This document shows positions 18,457 to 28,320 of a stretch of DNA of 36,127 bases, in pieces. The notes beneath the pieces were generated by a model. That model ran no database searches. It was not told the origin of the DNA and saw only the letters and a program-made list of their open reading frames with translations. How positions within the stretch are numbered: position 1 is the stretch's first letter; each line of letters begins with the position of its first letter. Made by a program: the position numbers and the translations under genes. This DNA is from an uncultured Duganella sp. (GTDB lineage: Bacteria; Pseudomonadota; Gammaproteobacteria; Burkholderiales; Burkholderiaceae): contig CAMLSG010000021.1 in the NCBI GenBank assembly GCA_946482635.1, positions 1-36,127 on the forward strand, read 5' to 3'.

Positions 18457-20718
18457 TCAAGCGACGCCGGCGAGCGCGTCGTCGCTAAGCCACCCCACCA
18501 GTGCTTCGCCGGTCATCGGGCGGGCAAACAAGAAGCCCTGGCCGAGCGGGCAGCCGAGGGTGCACAGGATTTGCGCCTGGCGTTCGTCTTCCACGCCTTC
18601 GGCAATCACGGCCAGGCCCAGGTTGCGGCCCAGTTGCACCACCATTTCAGCAATGCTGCTGCCGCGCGCGGAATTGGTAATCTCGGTGACGAAAGCGCGG
18701 TCGATCTTCAGGCGGTCGACCTGCAGGCGCTGCAGGTAGGACAGGGAAGAGAAGCCGGTGCCAAAGTCGTCGATCGCAATGGTCACGCCGGTCTGCTTGA
18801 TCTGCGCCAGCATCTTGATCAACATGTCCGGCTCTTCCATCGCCATCGATTCGGTGATTTCAAGCTCCACATACTCCGGCGGCGCCCCGGTATCGTGCAG
18901 CGCATTGCGCAGCATGTCGAGGAAGTGCGGGTGGCGGAACTGCACCTGCGACACGTTGATCGACATGGTGAATTCGGTATGGCCTGCGGCGCGCAGCGCG
19001 ACCAGTTCCTGCATCGAGGTGCGCATCACCCATTCGCCCAGGTCGATGATCAGGCCAGAATATTCGGCGATGGGGATGAAGCGGTCCGGCGAAACGAACT
19101 TGCCGTCCGGCGTCTGCCAGCGCAAGAGGGCTTCCGCCCCCATTGGCCGGCGCGTCTCCAGGTCGACTTGCGGTTGGTAGACGACAAAGAGTTGGTTCTG
19201 GCTGAAACCGGTACGCAGGGCGTGCATCATGCGCACGCGCTCGCGGATCTCCACGCCCATGCTGCGCGAGAAGTAGAAGTGGCCGGCGCGTTGCTGGGTC
19301 TTGGCGCGCTTCAGCGCGATATCCGCGTCTTTCAGCGCATCCGCGCCGCTGCCGTCATGTTCCAGCAAGCGCACCAGGCCGAGCGTGGCGGACAGCTGCA
19401 CGTCCTGGCCGTCGATGCTGAACGGCGTCGAGAACAGGCCGATGATATTGGCCGGGTTGACCTGGCCGGCATCGCCCAGCACGCAGAAGATATCGCCGCC
19501 GATGCGGGCCACGGTCAATTGCTTGCCGAGGCTGTTCTGCAGGCGTGCAGCGACGGCGGACAGCAGCAGGTCGCCAAACTCGTGGCCCAGTGCGTCGTTG
19601 GTTTCCGCAAAGTGGTCGAGGTCGACCAGGCACAGCGTGGCGTCCTGCTTGGCAGGTCCCGCCAACGTAGCGTCGAGGATTTCGACCAGGCGCGTGCGGT
19701 TCGGCAGCTTGGACAGGTTGTCGTAAAAAGCTGCCGTGTGCAGGTGCGAAACCAGTTCCACGTTGTCCAGGCCCACGGCGACGTTGCTGCAAAAGACTTC
19801 CAGCAGGCTTTCTTCCAATGCGCTCGGCGCGCGCGAAACGTCCATGAAGGCGACGAAGGTGCGGCTTGCCTTGCCGGCGAAGTACAGTGCGATGCTGTCG
19901 GCGCAATAGAGGTTGCGGCGCGCGGCCAGGCATTCTTCCATCGCGTTGTGTACGCGCGGATCTTCGTTTGCCGAAAGCGGTGAATTGGACAGGTTATGGT
20001 GGCTGCCGGTGGCTGCCATCACGACCAGCTCGTGACATCCGGCATCCGGGCACTCCTGCACGCACAGCACGCCGTGCGCTTCCTGGCCGAGCAACTCGGC
20101 GATCTGCGACAGCACGCCGGATGCGAAATTCTGCACGCCATGCAGTGCCATCAGCTCGGTGCTGGAATGGACAATGCGCGCCAGGCCACGCCGGCTTTCG
20201 TTGATATTGCGGATTTGTTCGTAAGAGCGGATCGCGGCCGTCACCGTGGTGAACAGCTTGATGCGGGTCAGCTCGGACTTGGTCTTGTAATCGTTGATGT
20301 CGAAATCGCGAATCGCATCGATCTCCGGTGCGTAGCCGGGCTGGCCGGTGCGCAGGATGATGCGCACGTCGGCAAGTTTCAGCGTTTCGCGGATATAGCG
20401 CACCAGGTGCAAACCGGCGTCATCCTGCTCCATGACTACGTCAAGCAGGATCACGGCGATTTCCTGTTCGTGCTTGAGCATTTCGCGCGCTTGCGCGGCG
20501 GAATAAGCGTGCACGAATTCCAGGGGGCGGTGCTGCATGTCCAGGTTGCCGAGGGCGAACGTGGTCGTCGAATGGACGTCTTCGTCGTCATCGATAATCA
20601 TCACGCGCCAGACACTGCGCTGTGTGGGGAGAGCTGGCTGAGCCGTATGCTCTTCTAAGAAAACCAGATCGTCCTGATCGTCGTGGCTGCCATCCGGCGC
20701 CGTGATCGAAGGGGGCAT
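18457..20718 (-). CDS. Response regulator: REC-DUF3369-GGDEF(degenerate)-EAL c-di-GMP phosphodiesterase
   Basis: A 753-residue cytosolic protein. Numbered from ATG 20718: receiver domain about 37-160 with acidic pair Asp44/45 and phosphoacceptor Asp93 in LLDVVM; DUF3369 about 170-325; GGDEF domain about 330-480 whose signature reads GGDIF (407-411), lacking the conserved Glu; EAL domain about 495-745 with EALLRW (Glu529), EITES, DDFGTG (Asp650/651), Lys671 in LKIDR and AEGVE (Glu707). The EAL metal and catalytic residues are present, so c-di-GMP hydrolysis is predicted, while cyclase activity is not; the GGDIF domain may bind GTP as a regulator. ATG 20718 is fixed by a GGAGAAG six bases upstream; the TTG at 20733 overlaps that site. 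A minus-strand TATACT at 20758-20763 is a possible -10. No histidine kinase adjoins it. Confidence 0.93.
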   Translation of the reverse strand: MPPSITAPDGSHDDQDDLVFLEEHTAQPALPTQRSVWRVMIIDDDEDVHSTTTFALGNLDMQHRPLEFVHAYSAAQAREMLKHEQEIAVILLDVVMEQDDAGLHLVRYIRETLKLADVRIILRTGQPGYAPEIDAIRDFDINDYKTKSELTRIKLFTTVTAAIRSYEQIRNINESRRGLARIVHSSTELMALHGVQNFASGVLSQIAELLGQEAHGVLCVQECPDAGCHELVVMAATGSHHNLSNSPLSANEDPRVHNAMEECLAARRNLYCADSIALYFAGKASRTFVAFMDVSRAPSALEESLLEVFCSNVAVGLDNVELVSHLHTAAFYDNLSKLPNRTRLVEILDATLAGPAKQDATLCLVDLDHFAETNDALGHEFGDLLLSAVAARLQNSLGKQLTVARIGGDIFCVLGDAGQVNPANIIGLFSTPFSIDGQDVQLSATLGLVRLLEHDGSGADALKDADIALKRAKTQQRAGHFYFSRSMGVEIRERVRMMHALRTGFSQNQLFVVYQPQVDLETRRPMGAEALLRWQTPDGKFVSPDRFIPIAEYSGLIIDLGEWVMRTSMQELVALRAAGHTEFTMSINVSQVQFRHPHFLDMLRNALHDTGAPPEYVELEITESMAMEEPDMLIKMLAQIKQTGVTIAIDDFGTGFSSLSYLQRLQVDRLKIDRAFVTEITNSARGSSIAEMVVQLGRNLGLAVIAEGVEDERQAQILCTLGCPLGQGFLFARPMTGEALVGWLSDDALAGVA

Positions 20719-20724
20719 TTGTCG

Positions 20725-20731
20725 CTTCTCC
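20725..20731 (-). promoter_or_regulatory. Ribosome-binding site that decides the REC-EAL start
   Basis: GGAGAAG on the minus strand, six bases before ATG 20718. It overlaps the alternative TTG codon at 20731-20733, which makes that upstream start unlikely. Confidence 0.75.
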
Positions 20732-20935
20732 AAGGGGTCTCGGTGTTCTTACAACTTAGTATATAGCGAATTATTCCTGAGAACGACCATTAAAACACTT
20801 TCATGGAAGTTAACGAATAGCGGCGTGCTAGTTTCGTAAAACTTGTAGTTAAAAAAGCTACTTCCTGCGAGATTTGCCATATCGGGTTAGAATGGGGAGT
20901 TTCTCCCGCTACTATTCACCTTCTTCTTCGTCATC

Positions 20936-22036
20936 ATGTCCGGCAATTCCTTTGGCAAGCTGTTCACCGTCACCACCTTTGGCGAATCCCATGGTCCTGC
21001 AATTGGTTGCGTCATCGACGGCTGCCCACCGGGCCTGGCGCTGAGCGAAGCAGACATCCAGCCCGAACTGGATCGCCGCAAGCCCGGCACTTCGCGCCAC
21101 GTGACGCAGCGCCAGGAGCCTGACACGGTGCAGATCCTGTCGGGCGTCTACCAGGGCGTGACGACCGGCACCCCGATCGCGCTGCTGATCAAGAACGAAG
21201 ACCAGCGCAGCAAGGACTACGGCAATATCGCGGAGAGCTTCCGTCCGGGCCACGCCGACTACACCTACTGGCACAAGTACGGTGTGCGCGACCCGCGCGG
21301 CGGCGGCCGTTCCTCGGCGCGCCTGACCGCACCTGTGGTGGGTGCCGCGGCCATCGCCAAGAAGTGGCTGAAGGAGAAGTACGGTACCGAGTTCGCCGGC
21401 TGCATGAGCCAGTTGGGCGAGATCGAAGTACCGTTCGAGAGTTTCGAACACGTGCCGTCCAACCCGTTCTTTGCCGCCACTTCCGACGCGGCGCTGATCG
21501 AACGCATGGAAGACTATATGGACGGCCTGCGCAAGGATGGCGACTCCATCGGCGCACGCATCGACGTGGTGGCGCGCAACGTGCCGGTCGGCCTGGGCCA
21601 GCCAATCTACGACAAGCTCGATGCCGATATCGCTTACGCCATGATGGGCATCAACGCCGTGAAGGGTGTGGAGATTGGCGCGGGCTTCGACAGCGTTGCG
21701 CAGCGCGGTTCCGAGCATGGCGACGAACTGACCCTGGAAGGCTTCGTCGGTAATAACTCCGGCGGCGTACTGGGCGGCATTTCGACCGGCCAGGACATCA
21801 CGGTGTCGATCGCCATCAAGCCGACTTCCTCGATCCGCACGCCGCGCCGTTCGATCGACAAGGAAGGCAACCCTGTGATGGTCGAGACCTTCGGCCGCCA
21901 CGACCCATGCGTCGGCATCCGGGCGACGCCGATTGCCGAAGCGATGCTGGCCCTGGTGCTGATGGACCACGCGCTGATGCATCGCGCCCAATGCGGCGAC
22001 GTCAAGGTTGCCACGCCGGACATCAGCAAAGCGTGA
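20936..22036 (+). CDS. aroC: Chorismate synthase AroC
   Basis: Last step of the shikimate pathway: 5-enolpyruvylshikimate-3-phosphate to chorismate, using reduced FMN. The 366-residue length is standard. Conserved blocks: [18 protein letters not shown] with His19, the [17 protein letters not shown] loop, the AHADYTY-like [21 protein letters not shown], and the C-terminal [21 protein letters not shown] 20936 gives the usual N-terminus MSGNSFGK; no clear Shine-Dalgarno precedes it. The upstream 217-bp gap contains a short GGGAG/CTCCC hairpin at 20895-20907. The stop overlaps the GTG of the MFS gene (GTGA). Confidence 0.98.
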   Translation: MSGNSFGKLFTVTTFGESHGPAIGCVIDGCPPGLALSEADIQPELDRRKPGTSRHVTQRQEPDTVQILSGVYQGVTTGTPIALLIKNEDQRSKDYGNIAESFRPGHADYTYWHKYGVRDPRGGGRSSARLTAPVVGAAAIAKKWLKEKYGTEFAGCMSQLGEIEVPFESFEHVPSNPFFAATSDAALIERMEDYMDGLRKDGDSIGARIDVVARNVPVGLGQPIYDKLDADIAYAMMGINAVKGVEIGAGFDSVAQRGSEHGDELTLEGFVGNNSGGVLGGISTGQDITVSIAIKPTSSIRTPRRSIDKEGNPVMVETFGRHDPCVGIRATPIAEAMLALVLMDHALMHRAQCGDVKVATPDISKA

Positions 22037-23175
22037 TCCCGGCACAGGCTTTCGGATTCGCGCTTTTCCTTTTCTGTTATTACGCATACGCCGGTACTTT
22101 TTCGACCTACGCCAGTCTGTATTTCCAGGGCAGGGGGATGTCGGTAGCGCAGATCGGCGTCCTGATGTCGCTGATCCAGGTGTTGCGGATCTTTGGTCCG
22201 AACGTCTGGGGCTACGTCGCTGACCACTCCGAACGGCGCGTCTTCGTGCTGCGCCTGACCGGCGTGGCAGCGCTGGTTTCCTTCTCCGGTTTTGTATTCG
22301 GCTCCACCTTCGCGCACTTCTTTGCCGCGATGGTGCTGCTCAACCTGTTCACGAGCGCGCAGGGGCCCATGTGCGAAGCGCTGATGCTGTCCGAGATGCG
22401 CGGCGACCTGACTTACTACGGGCGCATTCGCCTTTGGGGCTCAATCGGCTTTATCGTCACCGTGATGCTGTCGTCCTTCCTGATGGACTGGCAGGGCACG
22501 GGCGCCCTGATCTGGTTCTGCGGCGTGCTGCTGGTATGCGTGCTGGGCGCTGCCTTCCGGCTGAAGGACGTCCCGCGCCTGACCCATGCCGGCAAGCCGC
22601 CGGCTCTGCTGGCGGTCTTGCGCAAGAAGGAAGTGCTGGCTTTCTTCTCTTCCACCGCGCTGATGGTCTCCGCCCATGCTTCGCTGTACACCTTCTATTC
22701 GCTTTATCTGGAAAGGCAGGGCTACAGCAAGACCGTCACAGGCCTGATGTGGTCTGTTGGCGTGGTGGCGGAGGTGCTGTGCTTCTATTTCCAGGCGCCG
22801 CTGTTCAAGCGTTGGGGCGCCAAGCGGCTGATGTATGCCTGTTTCGCTTTCGGCGTGCTGCGCTTTGCCATGATTGGCGCCGGGGCACATTCGCTGGCCT
22901 TGCTGGTGGCTGCGCAGCTGATGCATGCTGCGACGTTCGCGCTGCACCATTCGGCGTCGGTGCAAACCATGCAGCGCTGGTTCGGCGGCGCCTTGCAGGC
23001 GCGCGGACAAGCCCTGTATATCAGCATTTCCTATGGCGTAGGCGCCAGCATCGGCAGCCTGGCTCTGACCCAGGTCTGGCAAAGCGCCGGGCCGCAATTC
23101 ATCTACTACGTCGCATCGGGATTGGTGGCGGCAGGCGCCGCGGCAGCTGCCCTGAGCTACCGCTGGCAGCGGTAA
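22033..23175 (+). CDS. MFS transporter, PPP/HcaT-like group
   Basis: A 380-residue integral membrane protein with about 12 hydrophobic helices. It matches the MFS_1-like group that includes the phenylpropionate permease HcaT and sugar symporters: an early [25 protein letters not shown], the loop [11 protein letters not shown] in the position of the MFS motif between helices 2 and 3, and RLWGSIGFI. The substrate is unknown. The GTG start at 22033 overlaps the aroC stop (GTGA), and the protein N-terminus leads straight into the first helix. Coupling with aroC suggests co-expression but gives no clear functional link. It is convergent with the HDOD gene with only 3 bp between stops. Confidence 0.9.
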   Translation: MIPAQAFGFALFLFCYYAYAGTFSTYASLYFQGRGMSVAQIGVLMSLIQVLRIFGPNVWGYVADHSERRVFVLRLTGVAALVSFSGFVFGSTFAHFFAAMVLLNLFTSAQGPMCEALMLSEMRGDLTYYGRIRLWGSIGFIVTVMLSSFLMDWQGTGALIWFCGVLLVCVLGAAFRLKDVPRLTHAGKPPALLAVLRKKEVLAFFSSTALMVSAHASLYTFYSLYLERQGYSKTVTGLMWSVGVVAEVLCFYFQAPLFKRWGAKRLMYACFAFGVLRFAMIGAGAHSLALLVAAQLMHAATFALHHSASVQTMQRWFGGALQARGQALYISISYGVGASIGSLALTQVWQSAGPQFIYYVASGLVAAGAAAAALSYRWQR

Positions 23176-23178
23176 CGA

Positions 23179-24657
23179 TCAGGCAGCGCGGTTGACGGTG
23201 CCGACCTGGTGGCGGCGCTCGGCCGCTTTCACCACCAGCGAGCGGATGTCATTTAGCAGCGAGAACTCTGTCGGGCTGAGATGAATGGCCGGGAACGAAT
23301 CGTCCCAGTCGCCGTACAGGAAGCCGGTTGGCTGCCCGTTTGAGCACAACGGCAGGATCACGAAGCTGCGAGCATCGTTCAGCGTATCGCGCCACCATGC
23401 CGGCAACTTGGCGGCAAATTTCGGATCGGCCGCATTTTCAATGAAGATCACGCGGTCGCTGCTCAGGGCAGCGTGGAACACGTTGGGTTCGTAAGCATCG
23501 GCAAAATTCATGGCATCGAGGTGCTCGCGAACGCCTTCGCCCAGGCACATGCGCGCTGCGTACTTGTTTTCCCGGCGGTTGCGCACGAAGGCGACTGCGC
23601 GGGAGAACTGCAGGCCCTTGAAGACCGTTTCGAGTGCGATGGAAACCATCTGGCCGGGACTCGCGGTGTCGAGCGAATCGCGCATATCGGACAAGCCGCT
23701 GAGCAGGATGTTGTTGCCTGCGGCGCGCTGGCGGGTCTGGGCCAGCGCTTTCGCACGGCGTTCGGCCGGCTTGGACAAGGGGGCGATCGAAAGATCGGTC
23801 GCTGCGACGACTTTGGCCTGCTCGATGGCCAGCGCCAGCTTGTCGGTACTGACGCCGATCATGGACGAATAACGCGCGGTGATGCGTTTGACTTCAGCGG
23901 CGCCTTCTTCGCTGTCGTGCCACAAGGCGCCGGCGCAGATGCAGGACATGGTCGAAACGCCCGCCACCCAGTCTTCCGGGCTGAGAGGCTCGGCCGGTGT
24001 GTCGTCGGCTGGCGGCACCAGCGTGCGCATGCCCGACAGGAGGTTCTCCGGCAGGCCCCAGTGTACGGCGGCAGCGCGCCCGATATCCTGCAGGCTCAGG
24101 CCCAGCATGTCGACTGCGGCGCTGTCTTCCTTGCCTTCGCCGGTGGCCTTCTGCAGCGCGGTCCAGCGTTCCGGCATGTAGAAGGTGACCAGCATGCGGC
24201 CCAGGGTTTGCAGCATGGAGCAGACCACGGCTTCTTCGCCGTGGCGGTTTTCCGCGGTAGCCGACACCTCGCGCGCGACGATGCCGGCCAGGACGGCCTT
24301 TTCCATCTCGATGTGCGCCATGCCGGAATCGGGCGACACGACGGATAGCTCTTCGATCAGTTTCAGGCCCAGAGCCAGGTGGCCGATTGCCTCTGTGCCC
24401 AGCACCAGCATGGCTTTGCTGACGGTATTGATCTGCTGGCCGAAGGCGGAATACATGCCGCTATTGGCCAGGCGCAGCACTTTTTGCGTCAGGACCGGGT
24501 CCGAAAGCACGGTGCGCGCCATGTCGAATTCCTTGTCGTCCTCGCCACGCATGGCGCCCAGGATGGCGGTAATGGCCTTGGCAAAGCCCGGCATGTCGCC
24601 TTGCTGGCGCGTGCGTTCCCACAGCGTGGACAGGGTCTGTTCGCTCAGCGCGCTCAT
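23179..24657 (-). CDS. HDOD domain signalling protein with C-terminal GAF-like region
   Basis: A 492-residue protein. The N-terminal HDOD domain (about 20-225) has the usual LSDPVLTQKVLRLANSGMY and VLGTEAIGHLAL patterns, and lacks the catalytic HD pair (MLQTLGRML at the equivalent place), as expected for this output domain. The C-terminal part (about 340-485) has GAF-like character (SIALETVFKGLQFSRAVAFVRN, SFVILPLCSNGQPTGFLYGDWD). HDOD proteins act in bacterial signalling and stress or motility control; the exact role is unknown. Its ATG overlaps the stop of the upstream PAS-GGDEF-EAL gene (ATGA), implying that the two are made together and may work in one pathway. The longer in-frame start at 24777 lies inside that gene and was rejected. 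Confidence 0.9.
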   Translation of the reverse strand: MSALSEQTLSTLWERTRQQGDMPGFAKAITAILGAMRGEDDKEFDMARTVLSDPVLTQKVLRLANSGMYSAFGQQINTVSKAMLVLGTEAIGHLALGLKLIEELSVVSPDSGMAHIEMEKAVLAGIVAREVSATAENRHGEEAVVCSMLQTLGRMLVTFYMPERWTALQKATGEGKEDSAAVDMLGLSLQDIGRAAAVHWGLPENLLSGMRTLVPPADDTPAEPLSPEDWVAGVSTMSCICAGALWHDSEEGAAEVKRITARYSSMIGVSTDKLALAIEQAKVVAATDLSIAPLSKPAERRAKALAQTRQRAAGNNILLSGLSDMRDSLDTASPGQMVSIALETVFKGLQFSRAVAFVRNRRENKYAARMCLGEGVREHLDAMNFADAYEPNVFHAALSSDRVIFIENAADPKFAAKLPAWWRDTLNDARSFVILPLCSNGQPTGFLYGDWDDSFPAIHLSPTEFSLLNDIRSLVVKAAERRHQVGTVNRAA

Positions 24658-26387
24658 TGGGCCACCTGCCGTGGTTCTTCGGTCATCAGGGACGCGTAAG
24701 TGCGCTCCTTGAGCGCGGCCATGGCCGTGTGGGCTGCCATGGGGCGGCCGGTCAGGAAACCCTGGATGTACTGGCACCCGCGCTGTGCGACATAGTGCAT
24801 CTGTTCTTCAGTCTCCACGCCTTCCGCGACGACGGACAAATCCAGGTGCTTGGCCAGGTCCAGCACCGCATTGCAGATGGCGCCATCCTTCTCCGAGCCG
24901 GGCAGGTCGCGGATGAAGGTGCGGTCAATCTTCAGCACGGAAATCGGGAAGCGCTTGAGGTAAGACAGCGAGGAGTAGCCGGTGCCAAAGTCGTCGATCG
25001 CGATACGGGCGTGGCGCTCGGCCATCCTGGCAAGGATCGTTTCGGCATGGGCTGGATCGATCATCAATGTGCCTTCGGTAATTTCTAACACCAATTGTTC
25101 ACCAGGCAGGCCGGAGAAGGCGAGTGCGTCGTCGAGTACATCCAGGAATTTGTCGTTGCGGAATTGGCGGGGGCTGATATTAACAGAGATGTACAGCGGA
25201 CGTTTCGCCACGTCCTGGAATTGTTTGAGCTGCACGCAGGCCGACTTCAGCGCCCAGGCGCCGAGCAGGTTGATCAGGCCATTGGTTTCCGCGATCGGGA
25301 TGAAACGGCCCGGCGGCACCATGCCAAGGGTAGGGTGCTTCCAGCGCATGAGGGTTTCGAAACCCTCGATTTCGCGCGTGCCCGCGTTGACGATAGGCTG
25401 GTAGTACAGCAGGAATTCACCTTCTCGCACGGCCTGGAACATGGCCGCTTCCAGTGAAATATCGTGTTCCGGCGAACCGCTCTGGCGCTGGCTGTAGACC
25501 ACGCAGCGCGCCTTGCCGGTTTCCTTGGCGCGCGACATGGCCGCATCGGCCAGGGCCACCAGCCGCACCTCGTCTTCCGCGTGTTCCGGGTAGACCGACA
25601 CCCCGAGCGAGGCGCTGACGTAAATCGTATGCTGTTCGACTTCAAACGGCGACTGCAAGGTGGCCAGCAGACGGCCGGTCACCAGCTTGATCTGCGCCTC
25701 GTTATAAGTTCCCGGAAGTACGGCGACGAACTCATCGCCGCCGACACGGGCCAGGGTATCGCTGTCGCGCAGGGTCTTGCGCAGGCGGGACGCGGCCATT
25801 TTCAGGACCGCGTCGCCAACTGGATGGCCGAGGCCATCGTTCACTTTCTTGAAGCTGTCGAGGCCAATGGTGGCCACCGCAAACCCCTGGCCGGAACGTC
25901 GCGCCTGGGCAATGGTCATGCGCAGGCGGTCCGACAGCAGCAGGCGGTTCGGCAGCTCGGTCAGGCCATCGTGGGTGGCCAGGTGGCGCAGGCGTTCTTC
26001 GGTCGCATGCTGGGCCGTCATGTCGCGGCCCACAACCAGCAATTCATAAGCCTTGTTGCCGGTAGCGTAGCTGCTGACGCGCAGTTCGAACCAGATTTCG
26101 TGTTCGGGAGTTTTCAGGCGGACTTCGGCGCGGTGCGCACCACGGGCCTGGATCGATTCGGAAAGTGCGGACTTGAGTGCCGCGTGGTCCAGGTCGCAGA
26201 CAAAGGCGAGGAGGGGATGGCCCTCGAGCTCCTGCCCGTTGCGTAACAAATTTGCACTGCGCTGGCTGGCGAAGAGGATTTGCCCCATCAGATTCAGCCT
26301 GAAAACCACATCACCCGCTTCCTCTAGCAGGAGGTTTGCCTCATGGTGTGATGGTGTTAGGGGCACTGTTGGGGAGCTGGAAAGCAT
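24654..26387 (-). CDS. PAS-GGDEF-EAL c-di-GMP turnover protein
   Basis: A 577-residue cytosolic sensor enzyme. PAS domain about 18-130. GGDEF domain about 135-300 with an intact GGDEF at 216-220 and an RxxD inhibitory site (RDSD, 207-210) exactly five residues before it, so a feedback-regulated diguanylate cyclase is expected. EAL domain about 310-560: the signature reads ETL (Glu344) rather than EAL, while the other metal and catalytic residues are present (EITE, Asp465/466 in DDFGTG, Lys486 in LKIDR, Glu522 in AEGVE), so phosphodiesterase activity is also possible. No membrane segment. ATG 26387 has only a weak purine-rich site. It is coupled to the HDOD gene downstream. The 247-bp gap upstream, toward aidB, is AT-rich and presumably holds both promoters. 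Confidence 0.93.
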   Translation of the reverse strand: MLSSSPTVPLTPSHHEANLLLEEAGDVVFRLNLMGQILFASQRSANLLRNGQELEGHPLLAFVCDLDHAALKSALSESIQARGAHRAEVRLKTPEHEIWFELRVSSYATGNKAYELLVVGRDMTAQHATEERLRHLATHDGLTELPNRLLLSDRLRMTIAQARRSGQGFAVATIGLDSFKKVNDGLGHPVGDAVLKMAASRLRKTLRDSDTLARVGGDEFVAVLPGTYNEAQIKLVTGRLLATLQSPFEVEQHTIYVSASLGVSVYPEHAEDEVRLVALADAAMSRAKETGKARCVVYSQRQSGSPEHDISLEAAMFQAVREGEFLLYYQPIVNAGTREIEGFETLMRWKHPTLGMVPPGRFIPIAETNGLINLLGAWALKSACVQLKQFQDVAKRPLYISVNISPRQFRNDKFLDVLDDALAFSGLPGEQLVLEITEGTLMIDPAHAETILARMAERHARIAIDDFGTGYSSLSYLKRFPISVLKIDRTFIRDLPGSEKDGAICNAVLDLAKHLDLSVVAEGVETEEQMHYVAQRGCQYIQGFLTGRPMAAHTAMAALKERTYASLMTEEPRQVAQ

Positions 26388-26634
26388 TGTTGCGCTCGAT
26401 TCTTTCTCTTCGGGTCGTAACCAGTGAGAAATGTATCACTTAAACCTCATGTTTCACATGAAAAACAGCAACATTAGGCTATGTTTTTAGGAAATTTGTT
26501 GCCCAAGATCAGTTTTATATGAAATCAGTAGAAGTTTGATGCTTTAGTAAGCAATGTTTCATTTTTACGCCATCCTTGCTACTGCTGAAAGTTTGCGCTA
26601 GCCTCGCGTTACAGAGGAAGCCGAGGAGGGCGAA

Positions 26635-28317
26635 ATGAACCGTTTCGACACGCACGAGGTTTTCAACCAGGTGAGTCCGTTTGTCAACGTCAACCTGTTC
26701 ACTTGCGACACCGCATTGCGCGAAGCACTGGAGCGCGAGGGCGGCGCCTTCGCTACCGCATCGCTGATGGAACTTGGAGCGGAACTCGGCACCGCGGAAA
26801 TGCAGGAGCTGGCCCGGCAGGCCAACGAACATCCACCCGTCCTGAAGAATTTCGACCGCGGCGGACACCGCATCGACGAAGTCGAATTCCATCCCGCCTG
26901 GCACAAGCTGATGCAGTTGATGATCGCGTCTGGCGCCCATGCTTCGCCATGGGACGGCAAGCATCAGCACCACGGTGCGCAGGTTGCGCGCGCGGCCCGC
27001 TATATCCTGTTCGGGCAGGTCGAGAATGGCGCCCAGTGCCCGATCACCATGACCTACGCCAGCGTGCCCGCATTGCGCCAAAGTCCAGGCCTGGCCGCGC
27101 GCTGGCTGCCGAAAATCCTGTCGCGTGTCTACGATCCAAGCCCGCTGCCGATTGACGAAAAGCGCGGCGCCCTGATCGGCATGGGCATGACGGAAAAGCA
27201 GGGCGGCTCCGACTTGCGCGCCAACACCACGCAGGCCGAAGCGCTCGGCGCCGACGAAGTACGCGCGGTGTTCGGCGCCGACAGCGAACCCGTGTACCGG
27301 CTGACCGGCCACAAATGGTTCTTTTCGGCACCCCAATGCGATGCGCACCTGGTGCTGGCCCAGGCCGGCGACGCGGGACTGAGCTGCTTCCTTGTTCCGC
27401 GCTTCCTGCCGAATGGGGCGCGCAACCAGGTGCGTGTGCAGCGCCTGAAGGAAAAGCTTGGCAATAAATCAAACGCCTCATCCGAAGTCGAATTCACTGG
27501 CGCCTATGGTTGGCTGCTGGGCGCCCTGGGCCGCGGCGTTCCGACCATCCTTGAAATGGGCAATCACACGCGACTGGATTGCGTGCTCGGAACGGCCGGC
27601 ATCATGCGCGCCGCGTTGACCCAGGTGCTGCACCACGCGCGCCGCCGCAGCGTCTTCGGCAAGCCACTGGCGGAGCAGCCCCTGATGCAGAACGTACTCG
27701 CCGACCTGGCGCTGGAATCGGAAGCGGCAACCGTATTCGCGATGCGCCTGGCGCGCTGCTTCGATCATATGGATAACCCGGCGGAAGCCTTGCTCGCGCG
27801 GCTGCTGACGCCAGCCGGCAAATACTGGATCTGCAAACGCGGGCCCGGCTTTGGCGCCGAGGCGATGGAGGTCCTGGGCGGCAGCGGCTATGTGGAGGAA
27901 AGCTCGCTGGCGCGCCTGTATCGCGAACTGCCGGTGAACTCGATCTGGGAAGGTTCCGGCAACGTGATGTGCCTCGATCTGCTACGCGCACTCTCGAAAT
28001 CCGGCCAGGCGCTGGAAGTGCTGGGGGCGGAGCTGGGCGAAGGCAGCCACGCCAACCCCGATTACGTGCGTTTCACCAGCCAGTTGCTGGCCGACTTGCC
28101 CAAAGCGCGTGAAGACGAATTCGGCGCACGCCAACTGGCCGAGCGCATCGTGCTGGCAATCCAGGCCGGCCTGCTGCTGCGCCATGCACCGTCTTTTGTC
28201 AGCTCCGCCTTCGTCGCGAGCCGCCTGGCGCGCGAGCCGGGAGGCGCTTACGGCCGGTTGCCGGCTGGAACTAACTGTGAAGCCATTCTACAGCGGGCGC
28301 TGGTGGAAAACGCCTGA
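26635..28317 (+). CDS. aidB: AidB-like acyl-CoA dehydrogenase family protein
   Basis: A 560-residue flavoprotein closely matching E. coli AidB (541 residues), the adaptive-response protein that binds DNA and has weak isovaleryl-CoA dehydrogenase activity. Shared blocks include THEVFNQ at the N-terminus, EFHPAWHKLMQ, CPITMTYA, LIGMGMTEKQGGSD, GHKWFFSAPQCDAHLVLAQ, LKEKLGNKSNASSEVEF, GFGAEAMEVLGGSGYVEES and RELPVNSIWEGSGN, the last holding the Glu in the acyl-CoA dehydrogenase base position. A strong GAGGAGGG lies about 6 nt before ATG 26635. In E. coli it is induced by Ada after alkylation; no ada or alkB gene is in the window and I saw no recognisable Ada box, so regulation may differ. Confidence 0.93.
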   Translation: MNRFDTHEVFNQVSPFVNVNLFTCDTALREALEREGGAFATASLMELGAELGTAEMQELARQANEHPPVLKNFDRGGHRIDEVEFHPAWHKLMQLMIASGAHASPWDGKHQHHGAQVARAARYILFGQVENGAQCPITMTYASVPALRQSPGLAARWLPKILSRVYDPSPLPIDEKRGALIGMGMTEKQGGSDLRANTTQAEALGADEVRAVFGADSEPVYRLTGHKWFFSAPQCDAHLVLAQAGDAGLSCFLVPRFLPNGARNQVRVQRLKEKLGNKSNASSEVEFTGAYGWLLGALGRGVPTILEMGNHTRLDCVLGTAGIMRAALTQVLHHARRRSVFGKPLAEQPLMQNVLADLALESEAATVFAMRLARCFDHMDNPAEALLARLLTPAGKYWICKRGPGFGAEAMEVLGGSGYVEESSLARLYRELPVNSIWEGSGNVMCLDLLRALSKSGQALEVLGAELGEGSHANPDYVRFTSQLLADLPKAREDEFGARQLAERIVLAIQAGLLLRHAPSFVSSAFVASRLAREPGGAYGRLPAGTNCEAILQRALVENA

Positions 28318-28320
28318 GGC

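Noticed and set aside
18571..19983. 470-codon plus-strand frame opposite the REC-EAL gene
   Set aside because: Shadow of the real gene: no motif, His/Gln-rich composition typical of reverse-complement reading, while the minus strand has complete GGDEF/EAL motifs.
20912..22087. 391-codon minus-strand frame opposite aroC
   Set aside because: Shadow of chorismate synthase; Arg/His/Gln-rich and without motifs.
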